A stretch of DNA of 64,000 bases from Bog-473 sp036268485 (lineage in GTDB: Bacteria; Actinomycetota; Acidimicrobiia; Acidimicrobiales; RAAP-2), in contig DATAUC010000038.1 of NCBI GenBank assembly GCA_036268485.1, positions 186,001 through 250,000 on the forward strand. The letters are read 5' to 3'. A model generated the notes under the pieces. The model searched no databases and was not told the DNA's origin. It was given only the letters and a program-made list of their open reading frames with translations. Positions 42,650 through 51,222 of this stretch are shown in pieces; the stretch's first letter is position 1; each line of letters starts with the position of its first letter. Both the position numbers and the translations under genes were made by a program.

Positions 42650-43822
42650 TTAGTGGCCTGCTGCCGTCGACGCCACGCTGGCGGTCACACCAGGGAATGC
42701 CTGATCGAGGCCGGCACCGAGCCCGACCGGCGTGGCATCTATGCCGAGACCCCAACGCAGCTGGGCCGTCACGGCCTGGTCGATCAGTGGCCAGGCCTTG
42801 GGCGGGGCAATGTCGGGAGCGCGGCAGCCGTCGGTGGCGATCTTTTGAAATGAAGCCGGCAGCTTGAGCGTCTTGATGAAGGCGACCAAGCCACCTTGGG
42901 CGGCCCCGATCGTGCAGGCATCGGCGAAGACGTTGTGACCGGCCTTGTCCACCAGGATCAACCGCTTCGAACCTTGGAGGGAGTTGTAGAGCTTCTTGGT
43001 GCCGGCGGGATTGACCACCTTGTCGGCCGTCCCCTGCATGATCAGTCCGGGCTTGCCGACGGGTGGGGTGCCACCGGCCGGCGCCAGCCCGATGTACGTC
43101 CGCACGACCTTGCGGTCAGCAAAGGTGATGGCGGCGCCGCCTCCCGCAGAGTGACCCAGTGAAGCGACTCGGGTGAAATCGAGCTTGCCCGAGAGCAGAT
43201 CATTGGGATCCGCGTTCAAGAAGCGGGCCACGGCCAGGGCCTGGGTCAGGTCGGCAATGTCGTTCTGCCCCTGCCCTACCGTGTTGCCGATGACTGCCTT
43301 GAGGTCGCGGGATCGATGGTCCGGCGCCACCACGACAAACCCCCACGTGGCCAGATGGTCAGTGAGAAAGGTGGATTGCTCGGGGTAGCCCCCGTAGCCG
43401 TGGCTGAACATCACGACCGGGAACGGACCGCTCTTGCTGATCGGCACATTCATGTAGGCGTCCGTTGGCAACGTCGTCGGCAGCGTCTTGGGCAGTCCGG
43501 CTGGGATCGGCGCCGTCGGCGATCCGGTGAACCAGCGCAACAGGTTGACGGTGTACTTCGGCTTACCGACCACGGACGATGCATCGACGGGATAGGTGAT
43601 GACCAGCGTGTCGCCCTCGGGAGTGGTCTGGAAGGCGACTCCTGCCTTGTAGGGACCATCCTTGGCGAAGGCCGTGTAGGGATTGCCCTTTGGCACGGCC
43701 GGCTGGTGATCCGGCAAACCCTTGGCCCCGGCCGGGAGCGCGCCTGCGCTGACGGCCACCCCGACCACTACGGCCAACGCAACAGTCGCCCTGCGAATGT
43801 ACGGACTACCCAGTCGATGCAT
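42650..43822 (-). CDS. Secreted alpha/beta hydrolase (PAF-acetylhydrolase/dienelactone-hydrolase-like)
   Basis: A 390-residue secreted hydrolase with a signal peptide (YIRRATVALAVVVGVAVSAG). Landmarks: VVMFSHGYGGYP (oxyanion region), ASLGHSAGGGAA (Ser elbow), LIMQGTADKVVNP (acid) and VDKAGHNVFAD (His). The layout resembles bacterial platelet-activating-factor acetylhydrolase-like and cutinase-like enzymes; cutinases have a similar GHSxGG elbow. The start at 43822 follows GGAGGG. The C-terminal 60 residues vary and include C-x46-C possible disulfides. Confidence 0.78.
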   Translation of the reverse strand: MHRLGSPYIRRATVALAVVVGVAVSAGALPAGAKGLPDHQPAVPKGNPYTAFAKDGPYKAGVAFQTTPEGDTLVITYPVDASSVVGKPKYTVNLLRWFTGSPTAPIPAGLPKTLPTTLPTDAYMNVPISKSGPFPVVMFSHGYGGYPEQSTFLTDHLATWGFVVVAPDHRSRDLKAVIGNTVGQGQNDIADLTQALAVARFLNADPNDLLSGKLDFTRVASLGHSAGGGAAITFADRKVVRTYIGLAPAGGTPPVGKPGLIMQGTADKVVNPAGTKKLYNSLQGSKRLILVDKAGHNVFADACTIGAAQGGLVAFIKTLKLPASFQKIATDGCRAPDIAPPKAWPLIDQAVTAQLRWGLGIDATPVGLGAGLDQAFPGVTASVASTAAGH

Positions 43823-43890
43823 TGTGGCCCTCCCCGTGAACAACGGTTCGGAACTTAGGGCATGGCCGCCAACGATGCCGGGACGGTGGT

Positions 43891-44547
43891 CTAGCGGCTC
43901 ACCGAGAGTTGACGGTCCCGATCGGTGGCCAACTCCGTCGTCTGTGACGAGACAGGTGCCACCAACAGAGCGGAGACCAGGTCGACCAGGTGGCTGGAGA
44001 AGAGACGGTCATCACGATGCGGCCCGGACTGGGCGCGCCGGCCCAGTTCCACCGAGGCAAACCGGATGGCGGTGAACCGGCGGTGCAGCCGGTTGGCATC
44101 TTGGGCCAGATGGGGTTCCACCAGTGCCCGCCAGCGGTCTATGGACCGACTCGACCCGGCCACTGGGTTCGGCTCATAGGCGATGGGGTGGTTCATGAGC
44201 TCGGCGTTGATCTGAAGGTATTCAGGGCCGCCGTCCGCGTCGGCCAGCTTGGCAGCCAGGGGCATGACCAGCGCTTCGCTGAGGAGGCGAACGTCGTCAC
44301 TCTGTTCCGCTTCGTACGCGTTCAAGAGGGCATGCCGGGCCCGGTCCACATCGGGATAGTGCTTGGCCAGTACGGCTCGCAGGATCCCGTCCCGACTCTC
44401 GAAGTGGTACTGCAACGCAACGGCGTTGCGCGCGCCGGAGGCTCGGCTGATCTCGCGCAGGCTGACCCGGTTGATACCGCTCGTGGCAAAGAGTCTTTCG
44501 GCCGCGGCGATGAGGGCCAGCCTGGTGGGTTCTGCGTCACGCGCCAT
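43891..44547 (-). CDS. TetR family regulator
   Basis: A 218-residue regulator: HTH NRVSLREISRASGARNAVAL, then QYHFESRDGIL. The AGGAGG ribosome binding site is 7 nt before the ATG at 44547; the frame is open to 44763 but overlaps the dehydrogenase gene. It is divergent from the acyl-CoA dehydrogenase (77-bp gap with a palindrome), so it most likely represses that gene. The C-terminal domain is of the fatty-acid/acyl-CoA sensing type judged only by context. Confidence 0.85.
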   Translation of the reverse strand: MARDAEPTRLALIAAAERLFATSGINRVSLREISRASGARNAVALQYHFESRDGILRAVLAKHYPDVDRARHALLNAYEAEQSDDVRLLSEALVMPLAAKLADADGGPEYLQINAELMNHPIAYEPNPVAGSSRSIDRWRALVEPHLAQDANRLHRRFTAIRFASVELGRRAQSGPHRDDRLFSSHLVDLVSALLVAPVSSQTTELATDRDRQLSVSR

Positions 44548-44591
44548 TGGACCGCCTCCTTGGGCAGGGGTTACTCTGGCAATAGTAAATG

Positions 44592-44603
44592 ATGCAACCG
44601 CAT
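44592..44603. promoter_or_regulatory. Imperfect palindrome in the TetR/ACAD intergenic region
   Basis: ATGC (44592-44595) and GCAT (44600-44603) are separated by AACC; seven of eleven arm positions continue the symmetry. A candidate TetR operator controlling the divergent pair. Confidence 0.4.
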
Positions 44604-44624
44604 TAGTAGCAGAAAGGGCGCCAC

Positions 44625-45905
44625 ATGGGGTGGGATTTCTCGACCGAGCCGGAGTTTCAGGAGCTATTGGATTGGGTGGACACCTTCTGCCGGGAGGAGA
44701 TCGAGCCGCTGGAGCTGGTGTTCCCCTTCGCCGTGCGGATGAAGGACCCCAAGATGAAGGCACTGGTCGACCCGCTCAAGGAGCAGGTGAAGGCCAAGGG
44801 GCTGTGGGCCATCTTCTTGGACAAGGACCTCGGCGGTCCCGGCTTCGGGCAGCTCAAACTCGCCCTGGTCAACGAGATCATCGGCCGCTACAGCAGCGCC
44901 CCCTCCATCTTCGGCTGCCAGGCCCCCGACACCGGCAACATGGAGCTGCTGGCGGCCTACGGGACCGATGAGCAGAAGGAGCGCTGGCTCTACCCGCTCC
45001 TCAATCAGGAGATCTGGTCGGCCTATTCGATGACCGAACCACAGGGTGGTTCCGATCCCGACCTCTTCCAGACCGTGGCCGTGCGCGACGGTGAAGAGTG
45101 GGTCATCAACGGTGAGAAGTGGTTCACCAGTGCGGGGCGCTACGCCGACATCATTCTGGTTATGTGCACCAACGGGATTTTCGTGGTTCCCCGCGACACG
45201 CCCGGTGTCGAGATCATGGAGTTCCCGCGCACCCACGACCACATCAAGTACCACGACGTGCGGGTGCCGCTTGACCACCTGCTCGGACCAGAAAACGGCG
45301 GCAAGGTGCTGGCTCAGCGCCGCTTGGGCGGCGGACGCATCCATCACGCCATGCGGGCCATCGCGCAGTGCAAGCGTGCCTTCGACATGATGTGCGAGCG
45401 GGCGTTAAGCCGCGAGGCCCACGGGCACGTCATCGCCGACCACCAGATGGTGCAGAGCGCCATCGCCGACTCCTACGCCGATATCAACATGCTCCGGCTC
45501 CTCGTGCTGTGGACGGCCTGGACCATCGACAACTCAAGCACGCAAGAAGCGCGTACGCAGATTTCAGCCTGCAAGTACACGGCCGCCAAGGTGCTGCGCG
45601 AGGTCAGCTACCGGGCCATCCACATCTACGGCTCCCTGGGCGTGACCAACCTGACGCCCCTGCAAGCCATGTGGGCCAGCGCGCCAACCATGAGCGTGAT
45701 GGACGGCGTCGACGAGGTGCACAAGGTGACGGTGGCTCGCAATGTCCTCAAGGGTTACGCGCCGCATGAGGGGTTCTGGCCCACGGAGTACCTGCCCGCC
45801 AAGCGGGCCCAGGCCCGGGAGAAATTCGCGGCGGCCATGGCCCTGGATCCCGATTTGGAGAAGTACGCCGACTTCATGGAGAAGAGGGTCAGCGCCGGTC
45901 ATTGA
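44625..45905 (+). CDS. Acyl-CoA dehydrogenase (ACAD10/11-like)
   Basis: A 426-residue flavoprotein. It has the FAD/substrate motif SAYSMTEPQGGSDPD, WVINGEKWFTSAG, and the C-terminal motif MDGVDEVHKVTVARNVL of the ACAD10/11 group. The ATG at 44625 follows GAAAGGG. Group members act on longer or branched acyl-CoA and 4-hydroxy acids. It is probably controlled by the divergent TetR. Confidence 0.88.
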   Translation: MGWDFSTEPEFQELLDWVDTFCREEIEPLELVFPFAVRMKDPKMKALVDPLKEQVKAKGLWAIFLDKDLGGPGFGQLKLALVNEIIGRYSSAPSIFGCQAPDTGNMELLAAYGTDEQKERWLYPLLNQEIWSAYSMTEPQGGSDPDLFQTVAVRDGEEWVINGEKWFTSAGRYADIILVMCTNGIFVVPRDTPGVEIMEFPRTHDHIKYHDVRVPLDHLLGPENGGKVLAQRRLGGGRIHHAMRAIAQCKRAFDMMCERALSREAHGHVIADHQMVQSAIADSYADINMLRLLVLWTAWTIDNSSTQEARTQISACKYTAAKVLREVSYRAIHIYGSLGVTNLTPLQAMWASAPTMSVMDGVDEVHKVTVARNVLKGYAPHEGFWPTEYLPAKRAQAREKFAAAMALDPDLEKYADFMEKRVSAGH

Positions 45906-46084
45906 GCCCGTGGCTCGCCGAGCATGAACATCACCCGAACACCGTGACACGAGAGCCCAATTTCATGGTGACGGTTCTGCGTATTCCATAGCTGCTCATT
46001 CCACCCGCACGTAGGGTCGGGATGACAGGCATTTCCGCTCCGGCCCCAGGTGGAGTGGGTCCAATTGAGAATGGAGTCGCACCT

Positions 46085-46156
46085 GTGATCCCTGTACTGC
46101 TCTTGGCCGTGGCCTTGTGCATCGCCCTCATACCGGAGCCGAGCCCCGCTCCGTAA
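46085..46156 (+). CDS. Possible 23-residue hydrophobic peptide
   Basis: GTG 46085 to TAA 46156 encodes MIPVLLLAVALCIALIPEPS followed by PAP, a single membrane-spanning segment. GGAG lies 8 nt upstream. A 5-codon ORF (46071-46088, ATG to TGA) overlaps its start as GTGA, which could couple the two. Nothing shows that it is expressed. Confidence 0.3.
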   Translation: MIPVLLLAVALCIALIPEPSPAP

Positions 46157-46184
46157 CCGAGCACCGCCGGGGTGGCCAGCCCCG

Positions 46185-46208
46185 AGGACCGCCGATCTGG
46201 GCGGTCCT
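46185..46208. repeat. 9-bp perfect stem-loop downstream of the small ORF
   Basis: AGGACCGCC, a 6-nt loop, and GGCGGTCCT. It has no T-tract on either strand, so it is not a typical terminator; it could be an RNA structure or a protein site. Confidence 0.5.
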
Positions 46209-46241
46209 GCGGCAAAAAACTGTCCTGCTTTCGGCAAAAAA
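46204..46241. repeat. Two direct repeats GTCCTGC...CGGCAAAAAA
   Basis: CGGCAAAAAA occurs at 46210-46219 and 46232-46241, 22 bp apart (about two helical turns), each following GTCCTGC. The A-tract and even spacing suggest a protein-binding site rather than chance. Function unknown. Confidence 0.45.
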
Positions 46242-46342
46242 GATGCCCGGGTGACACCCCGGTGGCCTGAGGTACCTCCTACACTCACCTCCTGTTCCTG
46301 AGTTTCTGCTGGGAATGGCACAGTCAACGTACCTGGGGATGG

Positions 46343-47239
46343 GTGAGGGTGAGTATCCGGATCAGGCGGCAGATGGCGAGGATCAGCACGGCCGGCCTGG
46401 GCTTCGTGATCGTGGCCGCCATGGTCGTGGCGTCGGGCACCACCGGCGCGGCCGCCGCCGCTCCTGACTACTACCTGGCCGTGGGAGGGTCTGGATCCAT
46501 CGGCTTTCAGCCCACGGCGCAGCGGCCATTGGGCCAACCGACCGATGCTGGCTACGCCAACGATCTCCTCAAAACAGAGGCGGCCCGCTGGTCCAACCTC
46601 AAGCTGCTCCAGATCGGCTGCCCGGGTGAGACGACAGCCGATGCCCTCCTGGGAAGCGGACCTTGCCACTATGCGCTCGGGTCGCAGCTGGCCACCGCCG
46701 TCTGGATGCTGCGTCTGCACACGTCGACCGTTCTCATCACCGTCGACCTGGGCTTCAATGACATTGTGCCCTGCCTGGAGCGCCATCAAGTCGACGAACC
46801 CTGTGTCGATCGTGCCCTCACCCAGGTACACACGCAACTGCTCGCCACCCTCACGTTGCTCAAGACGGTCGCCGGGCCGAACGCGCGCATCGTCGGCGTG
46901 GACCACTATGACCCCTACCTGAGCGCCTATCGCGATGGGCCATCGGGCCAGACCTTCGCCCGATCGACTCTCGACGTCATTTCACGGCTCGACGACACCA
47001 TGCAGGACGACTACGCCGCCGCTGGTATTCCCATGGCCGACGTGGCCAGCGCCTTCCATATGGACGACGTCACCCCGACGCCCCTCCCCGACGGCGAGGT
47101 GGTTCCCCGCAATGTGGCCGAAGTGTGTGACTTGACGTGGAAGTGCGCTCCCCGCCCACTGGGGCCGAACCCGCACCCCGATGATGAGGGCTACCGGGCC
47201 ATTGCCGAGGCCATCAGCGACACCCTCGGAGCCCACTAA
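46343..47239 (+). CDS. Secreted SGNH hydrolase with a changed GDS motif
   Basis: A 298-residue secreted protein: signal peptide with RIRRQ start and GLGFVIVAAMVVASG core, then AVGGSGSIGFQP, where family members usually have GDSL (the Asp is Gly, the Ser is kept). Block III is VDLGFNDIV (G-x-N-D) and block V is PHPDDEGYRAIA with the catalytic Asp and His. It is probably an acyl-esterase. It ends opposite the acyltransferase gene (4-bp overlap). Acyltransferase 3 and SGNH domains are often fused in one protein, so this pair may act on the same acyl group. Confidence 0.8.
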   Translation: MRVSIRIRRQMARISTAGLGFVIVAAMVVASGTTGAAAAAPDYYLAVGGSGSIGFQPTAQRPLGQPTDAGYANDLLKTEAARWSNLKLLQIGCPGETTADALLGSGPCHYALGSQLATAVWMLRLHTSTVLITVDLGFNDIVPCLERHQVDEPCVDRALTQVHTQLLATLTLLKTVAGPNARIVGVDHYDPYLSAYRDGPSGQTFARSTLDVISRLDDTMQDDYAAAGIPMADVASAFHMDDVTPTPLPDGEVVPRNVAEVCDLTWKCAPRPLGPNPHPDDEGYRAIAEAISDTLGAH

Positions 47240-48459
47240 CCGGCAGAGACATCGACTCCGACGGGCACGTAGACCGGTTCGGCCGGAGCCGGAGTGGGAG
47301 TCGTCATCGGCGCCGGGTCCGCTGACGGCGGGGTGGACCGCCAAGGGATGCGCGAACGCCCCGTCAGTGGCTTGGCCAATGGGGTGCGCGCCAACAGCTC
47401 CGTCAAGCCGACGCACGCCATGAAGACAAAGACGAGCGTGATGATGCAGATGATGGGCCACGGCACGAATTTGTCTACGTGACGCCATCCCAACCATGTG
47501 AGCGAGACGATGAAGATCATCTGGGCCAGGTAGACGCCGTAGGAATTGTCCGACCCCGATTGCACCAGGGACCGGGTCCGCGGCGTCCGGCGATGGTCGA
47601 CCAGCCACACGCCGATGAGATAAATGCTGGCGATGGCCCCGATATTGAAGGGGATCACGATGGGCTGGAAGGGATCCGAACTGGAGCCGAACCACGACAC
47701 CACGTGGTAGACGGCCAGGTAGTACCACCCTTCGGCCAACAGCGCGCTGGCCACGGTGAAGCCCACGACCAGTCGAACGTGACCGACGAGCCAGGCGTGC
47801 ACCTCATTGAGATGAAGCGCCACCACCATGCCGGCAATCAAATAGAACTGGTACGACGTCACCTCACGCGAGGCCCAGAAGCCGCGCATCCAGTGGGGAA
47901 AGACGCCCCAGTGCATGAGTGAGACCAACAAGAGCTGCAGGGCCGCACTGGCCGCCAGCAGGGCGCCGTGGTGCCCGACCGTCTTGCGCAGAAGGAGGAG
48001 CAGGAGCGGGAAGATGGCGTAGAACTCGAGCAGGACGACCAGGTAATAGAGCTGGTAGTAGCCCGATCCGACCAGATAGAAGAAGTGATTGGCCGCGGTT
48101 GAAGGCGAGTAGGTGCCATTGGGCAGGGTGAAGAAGAAGTAGATGACCGTCCAGCAGAGGTAGGGCACCCCCACCAGCAGGAAGCGACGCGTGGCGAAGC
48201 TGCGGAGGTTCACCCGCATGGAGTCACGGAAGCTGTAGGTCAACATGCAGGCCGAGACGAAGAGGAAGGCCTCCCGGGTCACATGCAACAACATGAGAGC
48301 GGCGCCCACCGTGATCCCGGTACCGACAGCGGCGAAGGCAATGAGCGTATGCGTCGACACGACGCCCGCCTGCTTGACCGGCCGCATGGCGTCAATGTGG
48401 TCGAGCCGCTGGCGCGTGCCACGGACCGGCTCGGCTGGAATGAGAGGGGACTCGTCCAT
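47236..48459 (-). CDS. Membrane acyltransferase 3 (OafA/YrhL-like)
   Basis: A 407-residue protein with about ten membrane helices belonging to acyltransferase 3. Typical elements are SACMLTYSFRD in the first loop region, RFLLVGVPYLCWTVIYFFF, and GSGYYQLYYLVVLLEFYAIF. Such proteins O-acylate cell-surface sugars or lipids. The C-terminus is Pro/Thr-rich and about 60 residues long. The start overlaps the stop of the acyl-CoA synthetase gene by one base (TGATG). No SGNH domain is fused; a separate secreted SGNH protein is encoded convergently. It may transfer the product of this operon to the cell surface. Confidence 0.85.
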   Translation of the reverse strand: MDESPLIPAEPVRGTRQRLDHIDAMRPVKQAGVVSTHTLIAFAAVGTGITVGAALMLLHVTREAFLFVSACMLTYSFRDSMRVNLRSFATRRFLLVGVPYLCWTVIYFFFTLPNGTYSPSTAANHFFYLVGSGYYQLYYLVVLLEFYAIFPLLLLLLRKTVGHHGALLAASAALQLLLVSLMHWGVFPHWMRGFWASREVTSYQFYLIAGMVVALHLNEVHAWLVGHVRLVVGFTVASALLAEGWYYLAVYHVVSWFGSSSDPFQPIVIPFNIGAIASIYLIGVWLVDHRRTPRTRSLVQSGSDNSYGVYLAQMIFIVSLTWLGWRHVDKFVPWPIICIITLVFVFMACVGLTELLARTPLAKPLTGRSRIPWRSTPPSADPAPMTTPTPAPAEPVYVPVGVDVSAG

Positions 48460-50015
48460 CAGGCGCGGCAATCGAATTCGTAGAGGACTTCCACGTCACC
48501 GGCGCGTAGGGCCCGGCGCTGCACCTTGCCGGTGGCATTGGCCGGCAACTCCCCCACGACCCGGTACCGGACCGGACGCTTGCTTCGCACCAGAGCGGTC
48601 TCGACAAACTTGGTGATCCGGTCGACCACCTCTGGAGCCCTGTCCGCCTGGTCTGAGTCGCTATCAGTCAGGACAACGAAGGCCACCGGTACCTGGTTCA
48701 GTTCGGGATCGTGCTCTCCTACGACCGACACGGCCGCCACGTCGCCGTCTTCTAAAATGATCTCTTCAATCTCACGCGGGAACACCTTTTCCCCGCCCCG
48801 ATTGATGACGTCGTCCGTGCGCGAATCCAGGTAGAGGTAGCCATCGGGGTCAAAGTGGCCCAGGTCCCCGGTACGCAACCAGCCGTCAGCGTCGAAGCGA
48901 TCGGCGTGGTCATGTCCGCCATAGGCGGTGATGACCGACGCGCCCCGGATCTCAACCTGGCCAACATCGGGATCGCCATCTTCGGCCACGATGCGCAGCT
49001 CAATGCCGACGGGTAATCCAACCGAGCCTGGCTTGCGGACGCCACGCAGCGGATTGGCCGTGATCTGGCTGGCCGCCTCGGACATGCCGTAGGTCTCCAG
49101 GACCGGGATGCCGGTGTTCGCTTCATATTGACTGAGGATCTGAGCGGGCAACGGTGCCGAGGCGGAGCGGGTGAAGCGAATCCCCGCCGGAATGACCTCA
49201 TCCGGCTTGGGGTCGGCCAGGCGAGACACGATGGCCGGGACCGCATTGATCCAGGTGATGCGGTGGTGCGCCATGAGCGACCAGAAGTTCGTGCGGTGGA
49301 ATCGATCGTCCAACACGAGCGACGAGCCGGCAGTCAGCGACGAGAGCAGGCCCACCACTTCCGCGTTGATGTGGAACATCGGAAGCGAATTGAAGCCACG
49401 GTCCTGAGGTGACAGCTCGTGATGGCCGGCCACACTGGTCGCCGTGTGCAGCAGTTGCGACTGGTGCAACCGGATGACCTTGGGGGTGCCGGTGGTGCCC
49501 GACGTGGCCAGCACCGCTCCGCCCGTGCCATCGAGCTGGCGGTCGGTCAGCGGGAGGAACTCATCACCAGGTTGGCGAGCCTCGACCGGAAAGGGCAACG
49601 CCGTGGCCGGGATCCCGTCCGATGCCGCGGTGTTGGAACAAATGAACTCAGCCCCGACGCGTTGGAGGGCTGCTCCGATGCCAGCAGTGCCGTGACCGGG
49701 CAGCCCGGGATCGAGCGGGGCGACCCACAGACCACAGGCGATGATCGACAAGAAAGCGAGCGAAAAGTCGATGGGGTCGTCCACCACCAGACCGATGGTG
49801 GCCCCGTCGGGGACGCCGGCGTCGCGTAGGTGTTCGGCCCAGACGCCGACCGAGTGGTCCAGTTCCCGGAACGACACGCCGCGAGGGTCGCGCGCGTGCG
49901 TCACGAAGGCAGCCTGGCCTTGCATGGTGGCGCGCAGCCGAATCACCTCAGCCAGTGACCGATTGACGGGATACCCGGTTGCTGACGCAGTCAGCGTCGA
50001 TGCGGGACCCGTCAC
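48459..50015 (-). CDS. AMP-forming acyl-CoA synthetase/acid ligase
   Basis: A 518-residue adenylating enzyme of the ANL family: ATP motif LATSGTTGTPKVIRL, ETYGMSEAASQIT (acyl-binding region), GWLRTGDLGHFDPDG and the C-terminal hinge SRTDDVINRGGEKVFPREI, with a lysine for catalysis near GKVQRRAL. It activates a carboxylic acid as AMP ester then thioester. The GTG start is separated by one base from the VOC stop. The acid could be sulfolactate or a fatty acid that the acyltransferase uses; this is inference from operon position. Confidence 0.88.
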   Translation of the reverse strand: MTGPASTLTASATGYPVNRSLAEVIRLRATMQGQAAFVTHARDPRGVSFRELDHSVGVWAEHLRDAGVPDGATIGLVVDDPIDFSLAFLSIIACGLWVAPLDPGLPGHGTAGIGAALQRVGAEFICSNTAASDGIPATALPFPVEARQPGDEFLPLTDRQLDGTGGAVLATSGTTGTPKVIRLHQSQLLHTATSVAGHHELSPQDRGFNSLPMFHINAEVVGLLSSLTAGSSLVLDDRFHRTNFWSLMAHHRITWINAVPAIVSRLADPKPDEVIPAGIRFTRSASAPLPAQILSQYEANTGIPVLETYGMSEAASQITANPLRGVRKPGSVGLPVGIELRIVAEDGDPDVGQVEIRGASVITAYGGHDHADRFDADGWLRTGDLGHFDPDGYLYLDSRTDDVINRGGEKVFPREIEEIILEDGDVAAVSVVGEHDPELNQVPVAFVVLTDSDSDQADRAPEVVDRITKFVETALVRSKRPVRYRVVGELPANATGKVQRRALRAGDVEVLYEFDCRA

Positions 50016-50016
50016 C

Positions 50017-50424
50017 TCAGTACATCATCCGAGGGTCGGAATAGTGCTTGAACTCGATCAGGTTGTCGGAGGGATCACGGAGGACGAACGTCCGGTGCAC
50101 CTCGACTCGACCCTCGAACCTGTTGGCGAGCTCGGCGAACATGGTGATCTTCCGTTCCAAGCACAGATGGTGCACGGCTTCGAAGTCGGCCGCCTCGCGA
50201 AACGTCACCCCAAAATGGCGTGGATAGAGATGGAGCGGCTCGACGCTGGGCGGCGACGGCTCGGTGAGGTGGCACACCACCTGATCCCCAAAAAAGTCAA
50301 GGGTGATGCGATCGTCATAGCGACGCGCCAATTTGCAGCCGAGTTGCCCGACATAGAAGGCCTCGGTGTCGCTCAGGTCGTATGCGGGGATCGCCAGGTG
50401 GAAGGCGTCCTTACCCTCTCTCAC
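50017..50424 (-). CDS. VOC superfamily (glyoxalase/dioxygenase-like) protein
   Basis: A 135-residue vicinal-oxygen-chelate protein of two beta-alpha-beta-beta-beta units. Metal ligand candidates are His in FHLAIP near residue 9, His in YPRHFGVTF and Glu in NLIEFKHY. The GTG start overlaps the ComA stop as GTGA. The group includes lyases, epimerases and dioxygenases; the reaction is unknown. It is encoded between phosphosulfolactate synthase and acyl-CoA synthetase, so it may act on a sulfonated three-carbon acid. Confidence 0.8.
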   Translation of the reverse strand: MREGKDAFHLAIPAYDLSDTEAFYVGQLGCKLARRYDDRITLDFFGDQVVCHLTEPSPPSVEPLHLYPRHFGVTFREAADFEAVHHLCLERKITMFAELANRFEGRVEVHRTFVLRDPSDNLIEFKHYSDPRMMY

Positions 50425-51197
50425 AAATCTTCGCCCTCAAAGGTCATCAGCGTGTCGGCTCGCAGGCCCAGGCGGACTGTCTCGAGTCCAAGCAGAGCGG
50501 TCGCCGCCACATTCCCCAAGTTGACGTCGGCGCCCACCCGTTTCACGAAGAAGCACTGCAATTCAGTCGATGGTGCTTCGAACATGAGCGTTTCGTGCTG
50601 CAGTCCACTGGAGAGCAACTCCTCAATGAGGCCGAAGCGCAGTTCGCCATTGGGGCGGCAGATTCCGGATCGGCCGCTCTCCCTGGACTCGAGAGTGACG
50701 AGCTTGGCGCCAGCATCGAGGTCTTCGTGGATGCATTCGATCCAACGACTTGGCATGAGGTTCTCTGAGCGCTCGGCGTCCTTGAATCCGACCTCCGATA
50801 TCACTTCGAAATCGGCCGAGAGCTTCCGGATGTACCCGGCCTTCTCGGAATTGGTCAGATCAATGGTGCCGTTGGACACCTCTACGTATTTGCACCCCAG
50901 ACTGCGGCACAGCTCGCGGAAGTCCTCCAGGCGGTTTTGCAGGACGAATTTCTCGAACAACGTGCCCCCCAGGTAAAAGGACACGCCGAGATCCTGCAGT
51001 ACCGCAATCTTTTCAGCCAGATCCTTGGTCACCAACGCAGTGCCCCAACCGAACTTCACGAAGTCCAAGAACTCAGCGCCGCTCTCGACCACGTCTTGAA
51101 AATGGCGCGTCGGCAGGCCACCGTCGACCATCATGGTGATGCCCTTCGAGCGAGGCTTGGACGCTCTTTCGGGAAGCTTTAATGTTGTTGGTTGCAT
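50421..51197 (-). CDS. comA: Phosphosulfolactate synthase (ComA family)
   Basis: A 258-residue TIM-barrel enzyme of the ComA family. ComA adds sulfite to phosphoenolpyruvate to give 2-phospho-3-sulfolactate. Supporting motifs are KPRSKGITMMVDGGL, DFVKFGWGTALV, LGGTLFEKF, CKYVEVSNGTIDL and VISEVGFKD. The ATG at 51197 follows AAGGAGGG at 5 nt. The gene lies 25 nt after a histidine phosphatase and overlaps the VOC gene by 4 nt. Related enzymes make coenzyme M in archaea and sulfolactate in Bacillus spores. No other coenzyme M gene (comB, comC, comD) is recognisable in the window. Confidence 0.87.
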   Translation of the reverse strand: MQPTTLKLPERASKPRSKGITMMVDGGLPTRHFQDVVESGAEFLDFVKFGWGTALVTKDLAEKIAVLQDLGVSFYLGGTLFEKFVLQNRLEDFRELCRSLGCKYVEVSNGTIDLTNSEKAGYIRKLSADFEVISEVGFKDAERSENLMPSRWIECIHEDLDAGAKLVTLESRESGRSGICRPNGELRFGLIEELLSSGLQHETLMFEAPSTELQCFFVKRVGADVNLGNVAATALLGLETVRLGLRADTLMTFEGEDL

Positions 51198-51222
51198 GTG
51201 ACCCTCCTTGCTGGGGTTACTG

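Larger units (their letters stand above)
45906..46342. other. 437-bp non-coding region with small ORFs, hairpin and direct repeats
   Basis: No long gene is present. It holds a small ORF with a GGAG start signal (46085..46156), a perfect 9-bp stem-loop (46185..46208), and two GTCCTGC/CGGCAAAAAA direct repeats (46204..46241). The last 12 bp include TACCTG seven bases before the GTG of the SGNH gene at 46343. Confidence 0.5.

Noticed and set aside
46185..46208. Rho-independent terminator
   Set aside because: The stem is perfect but no T-tract follows on either strand.
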